Positions 36,742 through 44,549 of a stretch of 44,549 nucleotides of DNA are shown piece by piece. Both the position numbers and the translations under genes were made by a program. The stretch lies in the NCBI RefSeq assembly GCF_031181185.1, contig NZ_JAPSKZ010000007.1:1-44549 (forward strand), in the 5' to 3' direction. The notes beneath the pieces are model-generated. The model did not search any database, was not told where the DNA came from, and was given only the letters and a program-made list of their open reading frames with translations. This DNA is from Phenylobacterium sp. Its GTDB lineage: Bacteria; Pseudomonadota; Alphaproteobacteria; Caulobacterales; Caulobacteraceae. The number at the start of each line of letters is the position of its first letter. Positions within the stretch are counted from its first letter, which is position 1.

Positions 36742-37038
36742 TTACTGGTTCGCGACGCTCTGGGCCGCATCGCCGACGCTTTGGGCGGCGCTGCCGGCGC
36801 TCTCGGCCACGCTGGAAGCCGCACCCGAGACGGCTTCGGTGCGCAGGGCGTCGTTCCGGCTCGACTGCAGCAGGAAGAAGGCCACGATGGCGACGAGGGC
36901 CAGCACCGCGATCCCAATGATCACGCCGCCCATGCCCGATCCGCGACGCTCGACGTAGGTCGTGCCGCCCGCGTCCCGCTCCACGACCCGTTCGTTCGTC
37001 AGGCCGTCGCTCCGCTCAGTGACTCGTTCGGTTGCCAT
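36742..37038 (-). CDS. Small single-helix membrane protein, Ala/Ser-rich C-terminus
   Basis: I do not recognise a family. The 98-residue protein has a charged N-terminus (ERVTERSDGLTNERVVERD), a Gly-led membrane helix (about 36-57) and a low-complexity C-terminus with repeats such as SVAESAGSAAQSVGDAAQSVAN. The ATG at 37038 follows a GAGGAG ribosome binding site at about eight bases. The repetitive end resembles cell-envelope or stress-type small proteins, but this is only resemblance. It is divergent from prfA across 129 bases. Confidence 0.7.
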   Translation of the reverse strand: MATERVTERSDGLTNERVVERDAGGTTYVERRGSGMGGVIIGIAVLALVAIVAFFLLQSSRNDALRTEAVSGAASSVAESAGSAAQSVGDAAQSVANQ

Positions 37039-37167
37039 TTCAAAAGTCTCCTCAAGGTCACGCTGGCCCAAACGGGCGGGAGGGAACCCCGTTCCGCGCC
37101 CACGGCGCCGTTTGGCTTCCGGCCGAGCCTCCGCTAGACAGGCGCCCTCCGGATTTGAGGCACGATT

Positions 37168-38244
37168 TTGCGACTCCCCCAGGCCAGGCTCGACCAGGTT
37201 CTCGACCGTTTCCGCGAGATCGAGGCGCGCATGGGCGCGGCGACGGACGGCGCCGAGATCGTCCGCCTTTCGAAGGAGCACGCCGAGCTGAAGCCGGTGG
37301 CCGACGCGGTCCAGGCTCTCGAGCGCGTTCGCGCCGAGGCGCCCGAGCTGGAGGAGATGGCCGCCTCGGGCGATCCCGAGATGGCCGCCCTCGCCCGCGA
37401 GGAGCTGGCCGCGCTCAAGGAGCGCCTGCCCGAGCTCGAGCGCGAGGTGGCCCTGCTGCTCGCGCCCAAGGACAAGGACGAGAACGCCTCGGCCATCCTG
37501 GAAGTCCGCGCCGGCACCGGCGGCGACGAGGCGGCCCTGTTCGCAGGCGACCTCTTCCGCATGTACCAGCGCTACGCCCAGAGCCGCGGCTGGCGGGTCG
37601 AGATCGACTCCATCACCGAGGGCGAGGTCGGCGGCTACAAGGAAATCGTGGCCGCGATCACCGGCGAGGGCGTGTTCGGCCGGCTGAAGTTCGAAAGCGG
37701 CGTCCACCGGGTCCAGCGCGTGCCGGCGACCGAGGCGCAGGGGCGCATCCACACCTCGGCCGCCACGGTCGCCATCCTGCCCGAGCCCGAGGACGTGGAG
37801 ATCGAGATCCGCGACCAGGACCTCCGGATCGACACCTACCGCTCGTCCGGCGCCGGCGGCCAGCACGTCAACAAGACCGACTCCGCGGTCCGCATCACCC
37901 ACCTGCCCACCGGCATCGTCGTGACTTCCTCCGAGAAGTCGCAGCACCAGAACCGCGCCCGGGCGATGAAGGCGCTGAAGGTCAAGCTGTACGACATGCA
38001 GCGCGAGGCCCTCGACGCCGCCCGGTCCGAGAGCCGCAAGAGCCAGGTGGGCTCGGGTGACCGCTCCGAGCGGATCCGCACCTACAACTTCCCCCAAGGC
38101 CGGGTGACCGACCACCGGATCAACCTGACCCTCTACAACCTGCCCAAGATCATGGAGGGCGAGGCGCTCGACGACGTCATCGAGCCGCTGATCGCCGAGG
38201 ACCAGGCCGCCCGCCTCGCGGCCCTGGAAGACGAGTTCGGCTGA
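37168..38244 (+). CDS. prfA: Peptide chain release factor 1 (PrfA)
   Basis: RF1 ends translation at UAA and UAG. The 358-residue protein has the codon-reading tripeptide Pro186-Ala187-Thr188 and the peptidyl-hydrolysis motif GGQ at 230-232 in [17 protein letters not shown]. The start is TTG at 37168, giving [10 protein letters not shown] after GAGG at seven bases; no ATG or GTG fits better. In many alphaproteobacteria prfA is followed directly by prmC, whose product methylates the GGQ glutamine. Here prmC lies about 4.8 kb away, after five unrelated genes. Confidence 0.96.
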   Translation: MRLPQARLDQVLDRFREIEARMGAATDGAEIVRLSKEHAELKPVADAVQALERVRAEAPELEEMAASGDPEMAALAREELAALKERLPELEREVALLLAPKDKDENASAILEVRAGTGGDEAALFAGDLFRMYQRYAQSRGWRVEIDSITEGEVGGYKEIVAAITGEGVFGRLKFESGVHRVQRVPATEAQGRIHTSAATVAILPEPEDVEIEIRDQDLRIDTYRSSGAGGQHVNKTDSAVRITHLPTGIVVTSSEKSQHQNRARAMKALKVKLYDMQREALDAARSESRKSQVGSGDRSERIRTYNFPQGRVTDHRINLTLYNLPKIMEGEALDDVIEPLIAEDQAARLAALEDEFG

Positions 38245-38248
38245 AGCC

Positions 38249-39073
38249 TCAGGCCTTTTTCCAGAAGTCGTCCATCGCCGCCTGCACCACCCCGCCATCG
38301 TCGGGCCGATCGCGCCACAGCGTCGAGTGCGGATCGTGGGGCAGCCGCTCGTAGGTGTAGTAGTAGAGCGCCAGCGAGCGCCGCACCTTGTCCTCCGGGC
38401 ACGTCATCGGTTCCGGGTGCCCGTGGAACGACACGTCCGTGGTCGAGAAGATGACGGTGCGGTTGAAGAGCGGCGAGACCTTCTGGACGCAGGCGTCCAT
38501 CGAGGCGTTCCAGAGCTCGAGATCGCCGCCCCAGTCCGCTTCCCAGCCTTCGTTCAGGTACAGCAGCAGGTTCACGCGCCGGTACAGCTGCGTCACCGGA
38601 TGGATGTTGAAGTCGGCGTGGATGGCGAGCTTGCCGCCCCGCAGGATCTGGTGGAAGCCCGCGCCCCACATGTACGGATCGGGGACCAGGCCCGGGATGC
38701 CCGTCAGCGCGCTGAGGAATTCCAGGAACGGCTTCCCATTCAGGAACGCGATCAGCCGGGTGCTCTCCGGTCCCAGCGCCGGCACGTCGCGCCAGGCGAA
38801 CTTGCGCTCCTGCAGGTGCTTCACGTCGGCGGTGAACAGCGACGTGGACGCCAGCGGCGACGGGATTTCGGCGGTCACCCGGCGCAGCGTCGCCGGCTCG
38901 AACAGGTCGTCCAGCACGATGTGCGGGAACGGGTCGGCCGCCTGGTACGCCTGGGCCCAGCTCTCCACGTCCTGTCCGAAGGCCGGGCCGCGGGCCATCA
39001 GGCCGAAATAGGCCTCCGGACCGCTTGGGACCGCCGCCTCCACGGGTTCTCGCGAGAACAACTTCTTCAGCAT
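38249..39073 (-). CDS. 2-oxoglutarate/Fe(II)-dependent oxygenase (prolyl-hydroxylase-like)
   Basis: The 274-residue protein fits the 2OG-Fe(II) oxygenase fold: HxD at His152/Asp154 (AIHADFN), distal His217 (VSFHGHPEP) and Arg231/232 (VRRSLALYYY) for 2-oxoglutarate. The segment NLLLYLNEGWEADWGGDLELW is typical of the P4H/Tpa1-like group. Substrate is unknown. I chose ATG 39073, which begins MLKKLFSREP; longer frames upstream read as random. It starts the accessory block between prfA and prmC and its end lies four bases from the prfA stop. Confidence 0.88.
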   Translation of the reverse strand: MLKKLFSREPVEAAVPSGPEAYFGLMARGPAFGQDVESWAQAYQAADPFPHIVLDDLFEPATLRRVTAEIPSPLASTSLFTADVKHLQERKFAWRDVPALGPESTRLIAFLNGKPFLEFLSALTGIPGLVPDPYMWGAGFHQILRGGKLAIHADFNIHPVTQLYRRVNLLLYLNEGWEADWGGDLELWNASMDACVQKVSPLFNRTVIFSTTDVSFHGHPEPMTCPEDKVRRSLALYYYTYERLPHDPHSTLWRDRPDDGGVVQAAMDDFWKKA

Positions 39074-39156
39074 CTGGACACCTGACTGCGCGGGCGTTGC
39101 GCCGCCGGAACATACGGGCCGCCTCGCGCCGCTGTCCACCGGCCGGCCGGCCGCGC

Positions 39157-40125
39157 CTATCCGCCGCCGAACCGCTCGCGATAGGCGCTGGGCGCGACTC
39201 CCATCTGCCGCCGGAACGCCCGCCGCAGGTTCTGCTCGTCGGCGAACCCGCAGGTGCGGGCCACGTCCTTCAGGCTCGCCGCGCCGCTCTCCAGCCGCCG
39301 CCGCGCCTCCTCGAGCCGCACCCGCGCCACATAGGCCGCCGGCGTGACGCCCAGCTCGGCCTTGAACCGTCGCGAGAAGTGGCGCGGGCTTAGTCCCGCG
39401 ACCTGGGCCAGCCGCTCCAGCGGCAGGTCTTCCTCGAGATGGTCCAGGATCCACAGCTGCAGCTCGCCCAGCCGGTCCTGCCGCCGCTCGGCCTCGAGGT
39501 AGCGGCTGAACTGCGCCTGGCCGCCGGGGCGCTTGCGGTAGATCACCAGCTCCTGGGCCACCGACACCGCCACCGCCTTGCCCCAGTCCTGCTCGACCAG
39601 TTCCAGCGCCAGGTCCATGCCCGTCGTCACGCCGGCCGAGGTGAACAGCCTGCCGTCCTGCACGAAGATGGCGTCCGGCTCGACCTCGCAGCTGGGCTCC
39701 AGCCGGGCCAGCCGGTCGCAGTAGGCCCAGTGCGTGGTGACCCGCCGCCCCTTCAGCAGTCCGGCCGCCGCCAGGATCAGGGCGCCGGTGCAGATGGAGC
39801 CCACGCGGCCGGCCTGCGCCGCCGCGCCGTTCAGCGCCGCCAGCAGCTCCGGTTCGGCCGCCGCCGCCTCCCAGCCGATGCCGCCGGCGACCAGCAGGAT
39901 GTCGGCGGGGTCTGCGTCGGCCAGCGCGCGCGTCGCCGTCAACTCCAGCCCGCTCGAGGTGCGCAGCGGCCCGGCCCGGCGGGCGACCAGTTCGATCTCG
40001 TAGGCGGGCGCGGCGGTCCGCCCGGCCTCGATCAACCAGCGGCTCGTGCGGGAGAACACCTCCAGCGGGCCGGTGACGTCCAGCACCTGGGCGTCGGGGA
40101 ACGCCAGCATCATGACCCGGGTCAT
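39157..40125 (-). CDS. GlxA-type regulator (DJ-1/PfpI domain fused to AraC HTH)
   Basis: The 322-residue protein has an N-terminal DJ-1/PfpI domain (about 1-180) with the conserved Cys112 in GSICTGALILAAAGLL, and a C-terminal AraC-type DNA-binding domain (about 215-320) with LERLAQVAGLSPRHFSRRFK and CGFADEQNLRRAFRRQMG. GlxA-like regulators activate neighbouring genes in response to small molecules. Here it is divergent, across 125 bases, from a gene for a free DJ-1/PfpI protein whose domain resembles its own. That arrangement suggests local control. No ligand can be inferred. Confidence 0.92.
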   Translation of the reverse strand: MTRVMMLAFPDAQVLDVTGPLEVFSRTSRWLIEAGRTAAPAYEIELVARRAGPLRTSSGLELTATRALADADPADILLVAGGIGWEAAAAEPELLAALNGAAAQAGRVGSICTGALILAAAGLLKGRRVTTHWAYCDRLARLEPSCEVEPDAIFVQDGRLFTSAGVTTGMDLALELVEQDWGKAVAVSVAQELVIYRKRPGGQAQFSRYLEAERRQDRLGELQLWILDHLEEDLPLERLAQVAGLSPRHFSRRFKAELGVTPAAYVARVRLEEARRRLESGAASLKDVARTCGFADEQNLRRAFRRQMGVAPSAYRERFGGG

Positions 40126-40250
40126 GCGCCGAGCTTCGCCGCGTGGGCCGACGCCGGCAAGCGCGACGGCCGCATTTGACCGCTGGGCGTCCTGTCGGCC
40201 ACGCCCAGGCCGAGGCTACCGTGGCGGCGAAGCTTACAGGAGACCCCGCC

Positions 40251-40919
40251 ATGGACCGCCGAAAGCTGATCCTGGGCGCCTCGCTCACCGCCGCCGGCGC
40301 CCTGGGCAGCGCCGCCGCCGCCCAGCGCCTTCGCGCTCGCGACGGGATCAAGGTCGCCTTCCTGCTGGGCGAGAACGCCAACGTCATCGACACCGCGGGT
40401 CCCTGGGAGGTGTTCCAGGACACCATGGGCTCGGTCGACGGCCGCATGGCCCACTTCGAACTGTTCACGGTGGCGCCGACGGCCGACCCGGTGCGGATGA
40501 CGGGAGGGCTGGTGGTGAAGCCCACCTATGCGCTCGCCGATGCGCCGCAGCCGAACGTCATCGTGGTGCCGGCCCAGCGATCCGCCGCCGCCAGCCTCGC
40601 CTGGCTGAAGTCGGCCAGCGAGAAGGCGGAGCTGACGCTCAGCATCTGCACCGGCGCCTTCCAGCTCGGCCGCGCCGGCCTGCTGGACGGGCTGACCGCC
40701 ACCACCCACCATGAGTTCTGGGACTCCTTCGAGAAGGAGTTCCCGAAGGTGAAGCTGCAGCGCGGTCTGCGGTTTGTCGACAACGGCCGCATCGCCACGG
40801 CCGGCGGCCTCACCTCCGGCATCGACCTCGCCCTGCACGTCGTCGGCCGCTACTTCGGCGAGGAGACGGCCGCCCGCACCGCTGCGTACATGGAGCACCA
40901 GCGGGTGCAGGCGACTTAA
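40251..40919 (+). CDS. DJ-1/PfpI family protein with twin-arginine-like signal
   Basis: The 222-residue protein begins DRRKLILGASLTAAGALG followed by AAAAQ, a probable twin-arginine signal with cleavage near residue 25. The rest is one DJ-1/PfpI domain with Cys133 in SICTGAFQLGRAGLL. It shares segment order with the divergent GlxA regulator: SICTGA, TTH, and (T)AG(G/V)(L/T)T(S/T)G(I/M)DLAL. It may be a periplasmic isonitrile-hydratase-like or amidase-like enzyme; I cannot decide. The stop shares TTAA with the BrkB gene. Confidence 0.82.
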   Translation: MDRRKLILGASLTAAGALGSAAAAQRLRARDGIKVAFLLGENANVIDTAGPWEVFQDTMGSVDGRMAHFELFTVAPTADPVRMTGGLVVKPTYALADAPQPNVIVVPAQRSAAASLAWLKSASEKAELTLSICTGAFQLGRAGLLDGLTATTHHEFWDSFEKEFPKVKLQRGLRFVDNGRIATAGGLTSGIDLALHVVGRYFGEETAARTAAYMEHQRVQAT

Positions 40920-42166
40920 GGCCGGGCCTTCGGGTTGCGGCGCACCAGGTTCCCGACCTGCCGTCGGGCGCCGCCCCACAGCATCCGCGCGCCCTTGCGC
41001 ACGCCGATGAAGGGCAGGCCCACGGTGTCGGCCATGGCCGCGCCGCGCTCGCCCATGGGCTTGGGCGGACCGACCGTCGAATCCACGGCCGTCTGGTGCT
41101 CGATCTCGGCGTTCAGCTCGGCCCCGGTCAGCACGATCACGACCGAGAACCACACCCACAGCATGAAGGCGATCACTGCGCCCAGCGAACCGTAGGTCAC
41201 CTGCAGGTGCGCGACGTTGTTGATGTACCAGGAGAAGCCGGCCGAGCCGCCCATCCAGACCAGGGCCGCGAACAGCGCCCCGGGGTAGAGCCAGGTCCAC
41301 TGCGCCCGGCGGCGGCAGGGCCCGTATCGGTAGGCGAAGGCGAACGAGCCCGCCACCACCGCGAACAAGAGGACCCAGCGCACCGCCAGCACCCACTCCG
41401 GCAGCCCGGCGGCGCGTACGGCGATGGGCAGGGCCACCAGGATCGCGGTGACCGCGGTGAGGAAGGTCAGGAAGGCGAAGGTGAAGGCGTAGGTCAGCGC
41501 CGTCCGGTAGAAGAAGTTGCGCTTCTCCCGCTCGTCATAGGCGATGTTCAGTCCTTCGAAGAGCGCCTTCATCCCGGCGTTGGCGGTCCAGATCGAGAAG
41601 ACGAAGCTGATCAGGAACGCCGCCGAGAGGTTGAAGCCCCGCTCGGTCGCGAGCCGGATCATCTGCTCGCCCATGATCCGCACCACGTCGGGTGGGAAGA
41701 CCAGCGACAGCTGGCTCATCTGCTCGCGCACTGCCTCGACGTCCGAGATCAGGCCGTACAGCGACACGAACACGCCCAGCGCCGGGAAGATGGCCAGCAG
41801 GGTGAAGAACGTGATCCCGCCGGCCACGGACATCAGGTTGTCGACCTGGAATTCCCGGTAGGTGCGCCAGAGGATGTCCTTCCAGCCGAGCCACGGGATG
41901 GCGTGGGGACCCGGCGCCGCCCGGCCGCGGCGCGGCTCCAGGTCGTCGAAGTGCTCGGGCGTGGTGATCAGGGTCTCGCTCAGTCCCGGCGGCGGAGGCG
42001 GGGCTTCGGGCGGCGGCGCAGGCGGGGGCGGCGGGAGACGCTTCGGCTGGGTGGAGAGCCAGGCGGCCGCCACGGCCGCCGTCACGGCCCAGGGCGCGAG
42101 CGTCACGGCCGCGCGCGCCAGTGTCGGCTTGCCCCGGTCGGGCTTCCTGGCGTCCGCGGCGGGCAA
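40916..42166 (-). CDS. YihY/virulence factor BrkB family membrane protein
   Basis: The 416-residue protein has a cytoplasmic start, one helix (about 21-36), a Pro-rich linker (PPPPPAPPPEAPPPPPG) and the YihY/BrkB domain (about 95-360) with six membrane helices and the family segments DNLMSVAGGITFFTLLAIFP and YGSLGAVIAFMLWVWFS. Its role is unknown; it is not ribonuclease BN despite old naming. I chose a TTG start at 42166 because an eight-base GGAGGAGG ribosome binding site lies nine bases upstream. The upstream ATG at 42274 would overlap the MOSC start codon and has no such site. Confidence 0.87.
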   Translation of the reverse strand: MPAADARKPDRGKPTLARAAVTLAPWAVTAAVAAAWLSTQPKRLPPPPPAPPPEAPPPPPGLSETLITTPEHFDDLEPRRGRAAPGPHAIPWLGWKDILWRTYREFQVDNLMSVAGGITFFTLLAIFPALGVFVSLYGLISDVEAVREQMSQLSLVFPPDVVRIMGEQMIRLATERGFNLSAAFLISFVFSIWTANAGMKALFEGLNIAYDEREKRNFFYRTALTYAFTFAFLTFLTAVTAILVALPIAVRAAGLPEWVLAVRWVLLFAVVAGSFAFAYRYGPCRRRAQWTWLYPGALFAALVWMGGSAGFSWYINNVAHLQVTYGSLGAVIAFMLWVWFSVVIVLTGAELNAEIEHQTAVDSTVGPPKPMGERGAAMADTVGLPFIGVRKGARMLWGGARRQVGNLVRRNPKARP

Positions 42167-42175
42167 CGGGTCTCG

Positions 42176-42183
42176 CCTCCTCC
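42176..42183 (-). promoter_or_regulatory. Strong ribosome binding site deciding a TTG start
   Basis: GGAGGAGG on the minus strand (42183 to 42176) lies nine bases before the TTG at 42166. It is one of the strongest Shine-Dalgarno matches in the window and supports the shorter BrkB-family protein. Confidence 0.7.
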
Positions 42184-42272
42184 ATCCCAAGCAGAGCCTG
42201 AACACCGCGGCGAAACCGCCGTTCCCGCCGGCGCGGCTTGCCAGCCGCGGGCGTTCTGGCGACAAGCGCCCC

Positions 42273-43070
42273 ATGACCGGACATGTTGCGGCGATCTACC
42301 GCCATCCCGTGAAGGGCTTCACCCCTGAGCGCCTGGAGCACGTCGAGCTTGCGCCCGGCGTCGGCGTCGCCTGCGACCGCATCTTCGCCGTCGAGAACGG
42401 CCCGTCGGGTTACGATCCGGCGGCCCCGGCCTTCCTGCCGAAGACGAAGTTCACGGTCCTGATGAACATCCCGAAGGTCGCCGCCGCGCGCACCCGCTAT
42501 GACGAGGCCACGGGCGTGCTGCACGCCGAGGCCGAGGGCGCCCCTGACTTCGCGGGTTCGCTCAGGACCGAGGTCGGCCGCACAGCCTTCACCGCCTGGC
42601 TGAGCGACCTCCTGGGCGACGAGGCGCGCGGTCCGCTCAGGATCGTCGAGGCGTCGGGCGCCTTCCGCTTCACCGACCATCCGCGCGGCGAGGTCTCGAT
42701 CGTCAACCTGGCGAGCGTGCGCGACCTGTCGCAGAAGATGGGCGTCGAGCTCGACCCCCTGCGTTTCCGCGCCAACCTGTATGTCGAGGGCTGGCCCGCC
42801 TGGATCGAGAACGAGTGGACCGGCAAGCCGCTGATGGCGGGCTGGGCCAAGGCCAACGTCTTCAAGCCGATCGTCCGCTGCGCCGCCACGCACGTGGACC
42901 CGACGACCGCCCAACGCGATCTGGACGTCGTGAAGGCGCTGTTCGACAACTACGGCCACATGAACTGCGGCATCTACGTCCATGTCACGGCCGCCGGCCG
43001 CGTCAGCCTGGGAGACGCCGTCACCGCGCCCGCCGCCGAGACCCCGGTGGAGACGCCGGAATGGGCCTGA
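42273..43070 (+). CDS. MOSC domain-containing protein
   Basis: The 265-residue protein has the MOSC N-terminal beta-barrel (HVAAIYRHPVKGFTPERLEHV and VACDRIFAVENG) and the C-terminal MOSC domain (about 120-255) with RFRANLYVEG and the conserved Cys in IVRCAATHVDPTTAQRD. MOSC proteins are linked to sulphur carrying, molybdenum cofactor sulphuration or N-hydroxyl reduction; the precise function is open. ATG 42273 gives the standard start, but no clear ribosome binding site precedes it. Its last ten bases overlap the prmC start, so the two are probably cotranscribed. Confidence 0.88.
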   Translation: MTGHVAAIYRHPVKGFTPERLEHVELAPGVGVACDRIFAVENGPSGYDPAAPAFLPKTKFTVLMNIPKVAAARTRYDEATGVLHAEAEGAPDFAGSLRTEVGRTAFTAWLSDLLGDEARGPLRIVEASGAFRFTDHPRGEVSIVNLASVRDLSQKMGVELDPLRFRANLYVEGWPAWIENEWTGKPLMAGWAKANVFKPIVRCAATHVDPTTAQRDLDVVKALFDNYGHMNCGIYVHVTAAGRVSLGDAVTAPAAETPVETPEWA

Positions 43071-43924
43071 ACCTCGTCCAGGCCTGGAGCCAGGCCAAGC
43101 AGCGCCTGGAAGCGGCTGGCCTCACCGGCCCGGTGATCGACGCCCGGCTGCTGGTCGAGGCCGCCGCCGAGGCCACCCGCACCGACATCGTCACCGATCC
43201 CTACCGGCCGCTGACGCCCGAGCAGGAGGCCACCCTCGCCGACTACCTCGCCCGACGCGAGAAGCGCGAGCCGGTCAGCCACATCCTGGGCCGCAAAGGC
43301 TTCTGGAAGATCATGCTGCGGGTCACGCCCGACGTGCTGACGCCCCGGCCCGACACCGAGACCGTCGTCGAGACCGTGCTCCGCGACTTCCCCGAACACG
43401 CCGCCTGGTCGGTGCTGGACCTGGGCGTGGGCTCCGGGGCCATCCTGCTCGCCATCCTCGCCGAGCGCCCCGCCGCCAAGGGCCTCGGCATTGACGCCTC
43501 GGAGGAGGCCCTGGCGGTCGCCCGCGACAACGCCGCCTCGCTGGGTCTCGCCGGCCGCACCGCGCTGTTGCGCGGCGACTGGACCGCCGGCCTGGCCGAC
43601 AACGGCTTCGACCTGGTGGTCTCCAATCCGCCCTACATCGCGTCGGACGTGCTGGAGACGCTCGAGCCCGAAGTGAAGGACTTCGAGCCCCGCCTGGCGC
43701 TGGAAGGCGGGGCCGACGGTCTGGACGCCTACCGCATCCTCGCGCCTGAGATCCTGCGGGTGCTGAAGCCCGGCGGCCGCTTCGCCGTCGAGATCGGCTA
43801 CGACCAGAAGGAGGCCGTCGAGGGCCTGTTCCGCGCCGCCGGCGCCGAGGAGGTCCGCACGATCCGCGACCTCGCCGACCGGGACAGGGTTGTCGCGGGT
43901 GCGAAGAAAGCCCTTGGAAACTAG
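43061..43924 (+). CDS. prmC: Release factor glutamine methyltransferase PrmC
   Basis: PrmC methylates the Gln of the GGQ motif of RF1 and RF2. The 287-residue protein has an N-terminal helical substrate domain (1-85), SAM motif I LDLGVGSGAILL (119-130) and the catalytic NPPY at 189-192 (VSNPPYIAS), then FEPRLALEGG. The ATG at 43061 overlaps the MOSC gene by ten bases. It is separated from prfA by five accessory genes, unlike the tight prfA-prmC arrangement common in relatives. Confidence 0.95.
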   Translation: MGLNLVQAWSQAKQRLEAAGLTGPVIDARLLVEAAAEATRTDIVTDPYRPLTPEQEATLADYLARREKREPVSHILGRKGFWKIMLRVTPDVLTPRPDTETVVETVLRDFPEHAAWSVLDLGVGSGAILLAILAERPAAKGLGIDASEEALAVARDNAASLGLAGRTALLRGDWTAGLADNGFDLVVSNPPYIASDVLETLEPEVKDFEPRLALEGGADGLDAYRILAPEILRVLKPGGRFAVEIGYDQKEAVEGLFRAAGAEEVRTIRDLADRDRVVAGAKKALGN

Positions 43925-44169
43925 GGCCCGACTCGCTACATCGTTGGATGTCTCCACCCAAATCGCCGGTGTAAAGGCAGACGCGTCCAACCTAAGGACG
44001 GCCGCCAGCTCCCGGCAGGCGCGACGCTTTCCAAAAGGCTCACGCTGACAGCTTCCGGGCGGAAGACGGGGAAAAACAGCGTCATCGACACTCGAACCGG
44101 GCGGACGCCCGTTTCCGAAGGCCAAGGCCGCCGATAGGGCGCTCAGGGAAGAGCCGAACGGTTTCGAAT
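43925..44169 (+). other. Long leader before DUF4167 with several possible hairpins
   Basis: This 245-base gap holds no credible gene. It can form GTTGGA/TCCAAC (43943-43948 with 43986-43991), CTTCC-GGGC-GGAAG (44052-44065) and CGGGC-GGAC-GCCCG (44098-44111 region). It also holds GACTC at 43929. It may contain a promoter and a structured 5' leader; no known riboswitch is recognised. Confidence 0.4.
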
Positions 44170-44549
44170 ATGAGAGATTTCAAGGGTATGAAGCGTCAGC
44201 GCGGGCGCAACCGCGGCGGCGGCGGCGGAGGCGGCGGCAAGCCGCAGCAGCACAACGCCAACCGCGCTTTCGATTCCAACGGCCCTGACGGCGTGAAGGT
44301 GCGCGGCAACGCCCAGCACGTCTTCGAGAAGTACCAGCAGCTGGCGCGGGACGCCACGTCGGCCGGCGACCGGGTCCTGGCCGAGAACTACCTGCAGCAC
44401 GCCGAGCACTACTTCCGGCTCCTGCGGGCCATCCAGCCCCAGCGTCCCGCCGCCGAGATCCTCGGCCGCGACCAGTTCGCCTCAGGCTACGACATCGACT
44501 TCGAGGACGAAGGCGCCCAGGCCCAGAGCGAGGCCGCCGACGAGACCGA
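44170..44549 (+). CDS. DUF4167 domain protein (3' end outside window)
   Basis: The visible 126 residues match DUF4167, a conserved alphaproteobacterial protein of unknown role. It begins MRDFKGMKRQRGRNR, followed by a run of eight Gly and then the core NANRAFDSNGPDGVKVRGNA with VFEKYQQLARDA and ENYLQHAEHYFRLL. The basic, Gly-rich start suggests RNA or nucleic-acid binding, which is inference. The C-terminal part, usually long, charged and low complexity, lies beyond the window. Only a weak ribosome binding site precedes the ATG. It is the usual downstream neighbour of prmC. Confidence 0.9.
   Translation, partial: MRDFKGMKRQRGRNRGGGGGGGGKPQQHNANRAFDSNGPDGVKVRGNAQHVFEKYQQLARDATSAGDRVLAENYLQHAEHYFRLLRAIQPQRPAAEILGRDQFASGYDIDFEDEGAQAQSEAADET

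Overview
The window is high-GC, gene-dense DNA from an alphaproteobacterium, almost certainly of the order Caulobacterales (Caulobacter or Phenylobacterium type). The diagnostic signs are a fliG-fliH(flbE)-fliN-flbD-flhA cluster, fliI-fliJ near ctrA, a CtrA with Asp51 and an Ala-Ala C-terminus, a dense group of GANTC (CcrM-type) sites upstream of ctrA, and the lysC-ptsP-rodZ-ispG-prfA-prmC-DUF4167 housekeeping order. This placement is inferred from gene content and protein sequence only. I see no rRNA, tRNA, CRISPR array, insertion sequence, prophage or replication origin.

Layout. 1-5134: flagellar switch and export genes with the sigma-54 activator FlbD. 5239-8131: a DUF4282 membrane protein, an exported-looking nucleotide-sugar-epimerase-like protein and an RTX protein with a muramidase-like head. 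8128-11457 (minus): fliJ, fliI, an SDR with a membrane tail and a small membrane protein that repeats that tail. 11458-12489: ctrA with its regulatory region and terminator. 12544-17670: M28 peptidase, ArsC-like protein, M23 endopeptidase preceded by a perfect inverted repeat, and a methyltransferase. 17667-24433: alcohol dehydrogenase, ChrA, alpha/beta hydrolase, an acyl-CoA dehydrogenase directly abutting a HWE histidine kinase, and the remains of a DUF393 gene.

24434-34210: FkbM methyltransferase, ubiG, lysC, an AAC(6')-Ii-like acetyltransferase, an MFS exporter, ptsP (PTS-Ntr enzyme I), a RodZ-like protein and ispG. 34337-37038: two Crp/Fnr regulators around a DUF6894 gene, then two small proteins. 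37168-44549: prfA and prmC separated by five accessory genes (2OG oxygenase, GlxA-type regulator, exported DJ-1/PfpI protein, YihY/BrkB membrane protein, MOSC protein), then the start of a DUF4167 gene.

Functionally, the left third carries flagellar and cell-cycle control (CtrA, FlbD, export ATPase). The middle is metabolic and envelope accessory genes. The right third is conserved housekeeping with accessory insertions. Genes are tightly packed: five of eight convergent pairs share a four-base stop overlap. No single obviously new multi-gene system stands out. The best candidates for something undescribed are the duplicated membrane-tail module (9962-11457), the acyl-CoA dehydrogenase/HWE kinase pair (21101-24058), the RTX-muramidase protein beside fliIJ, and the Crp/DUF6894/Crp cluster.
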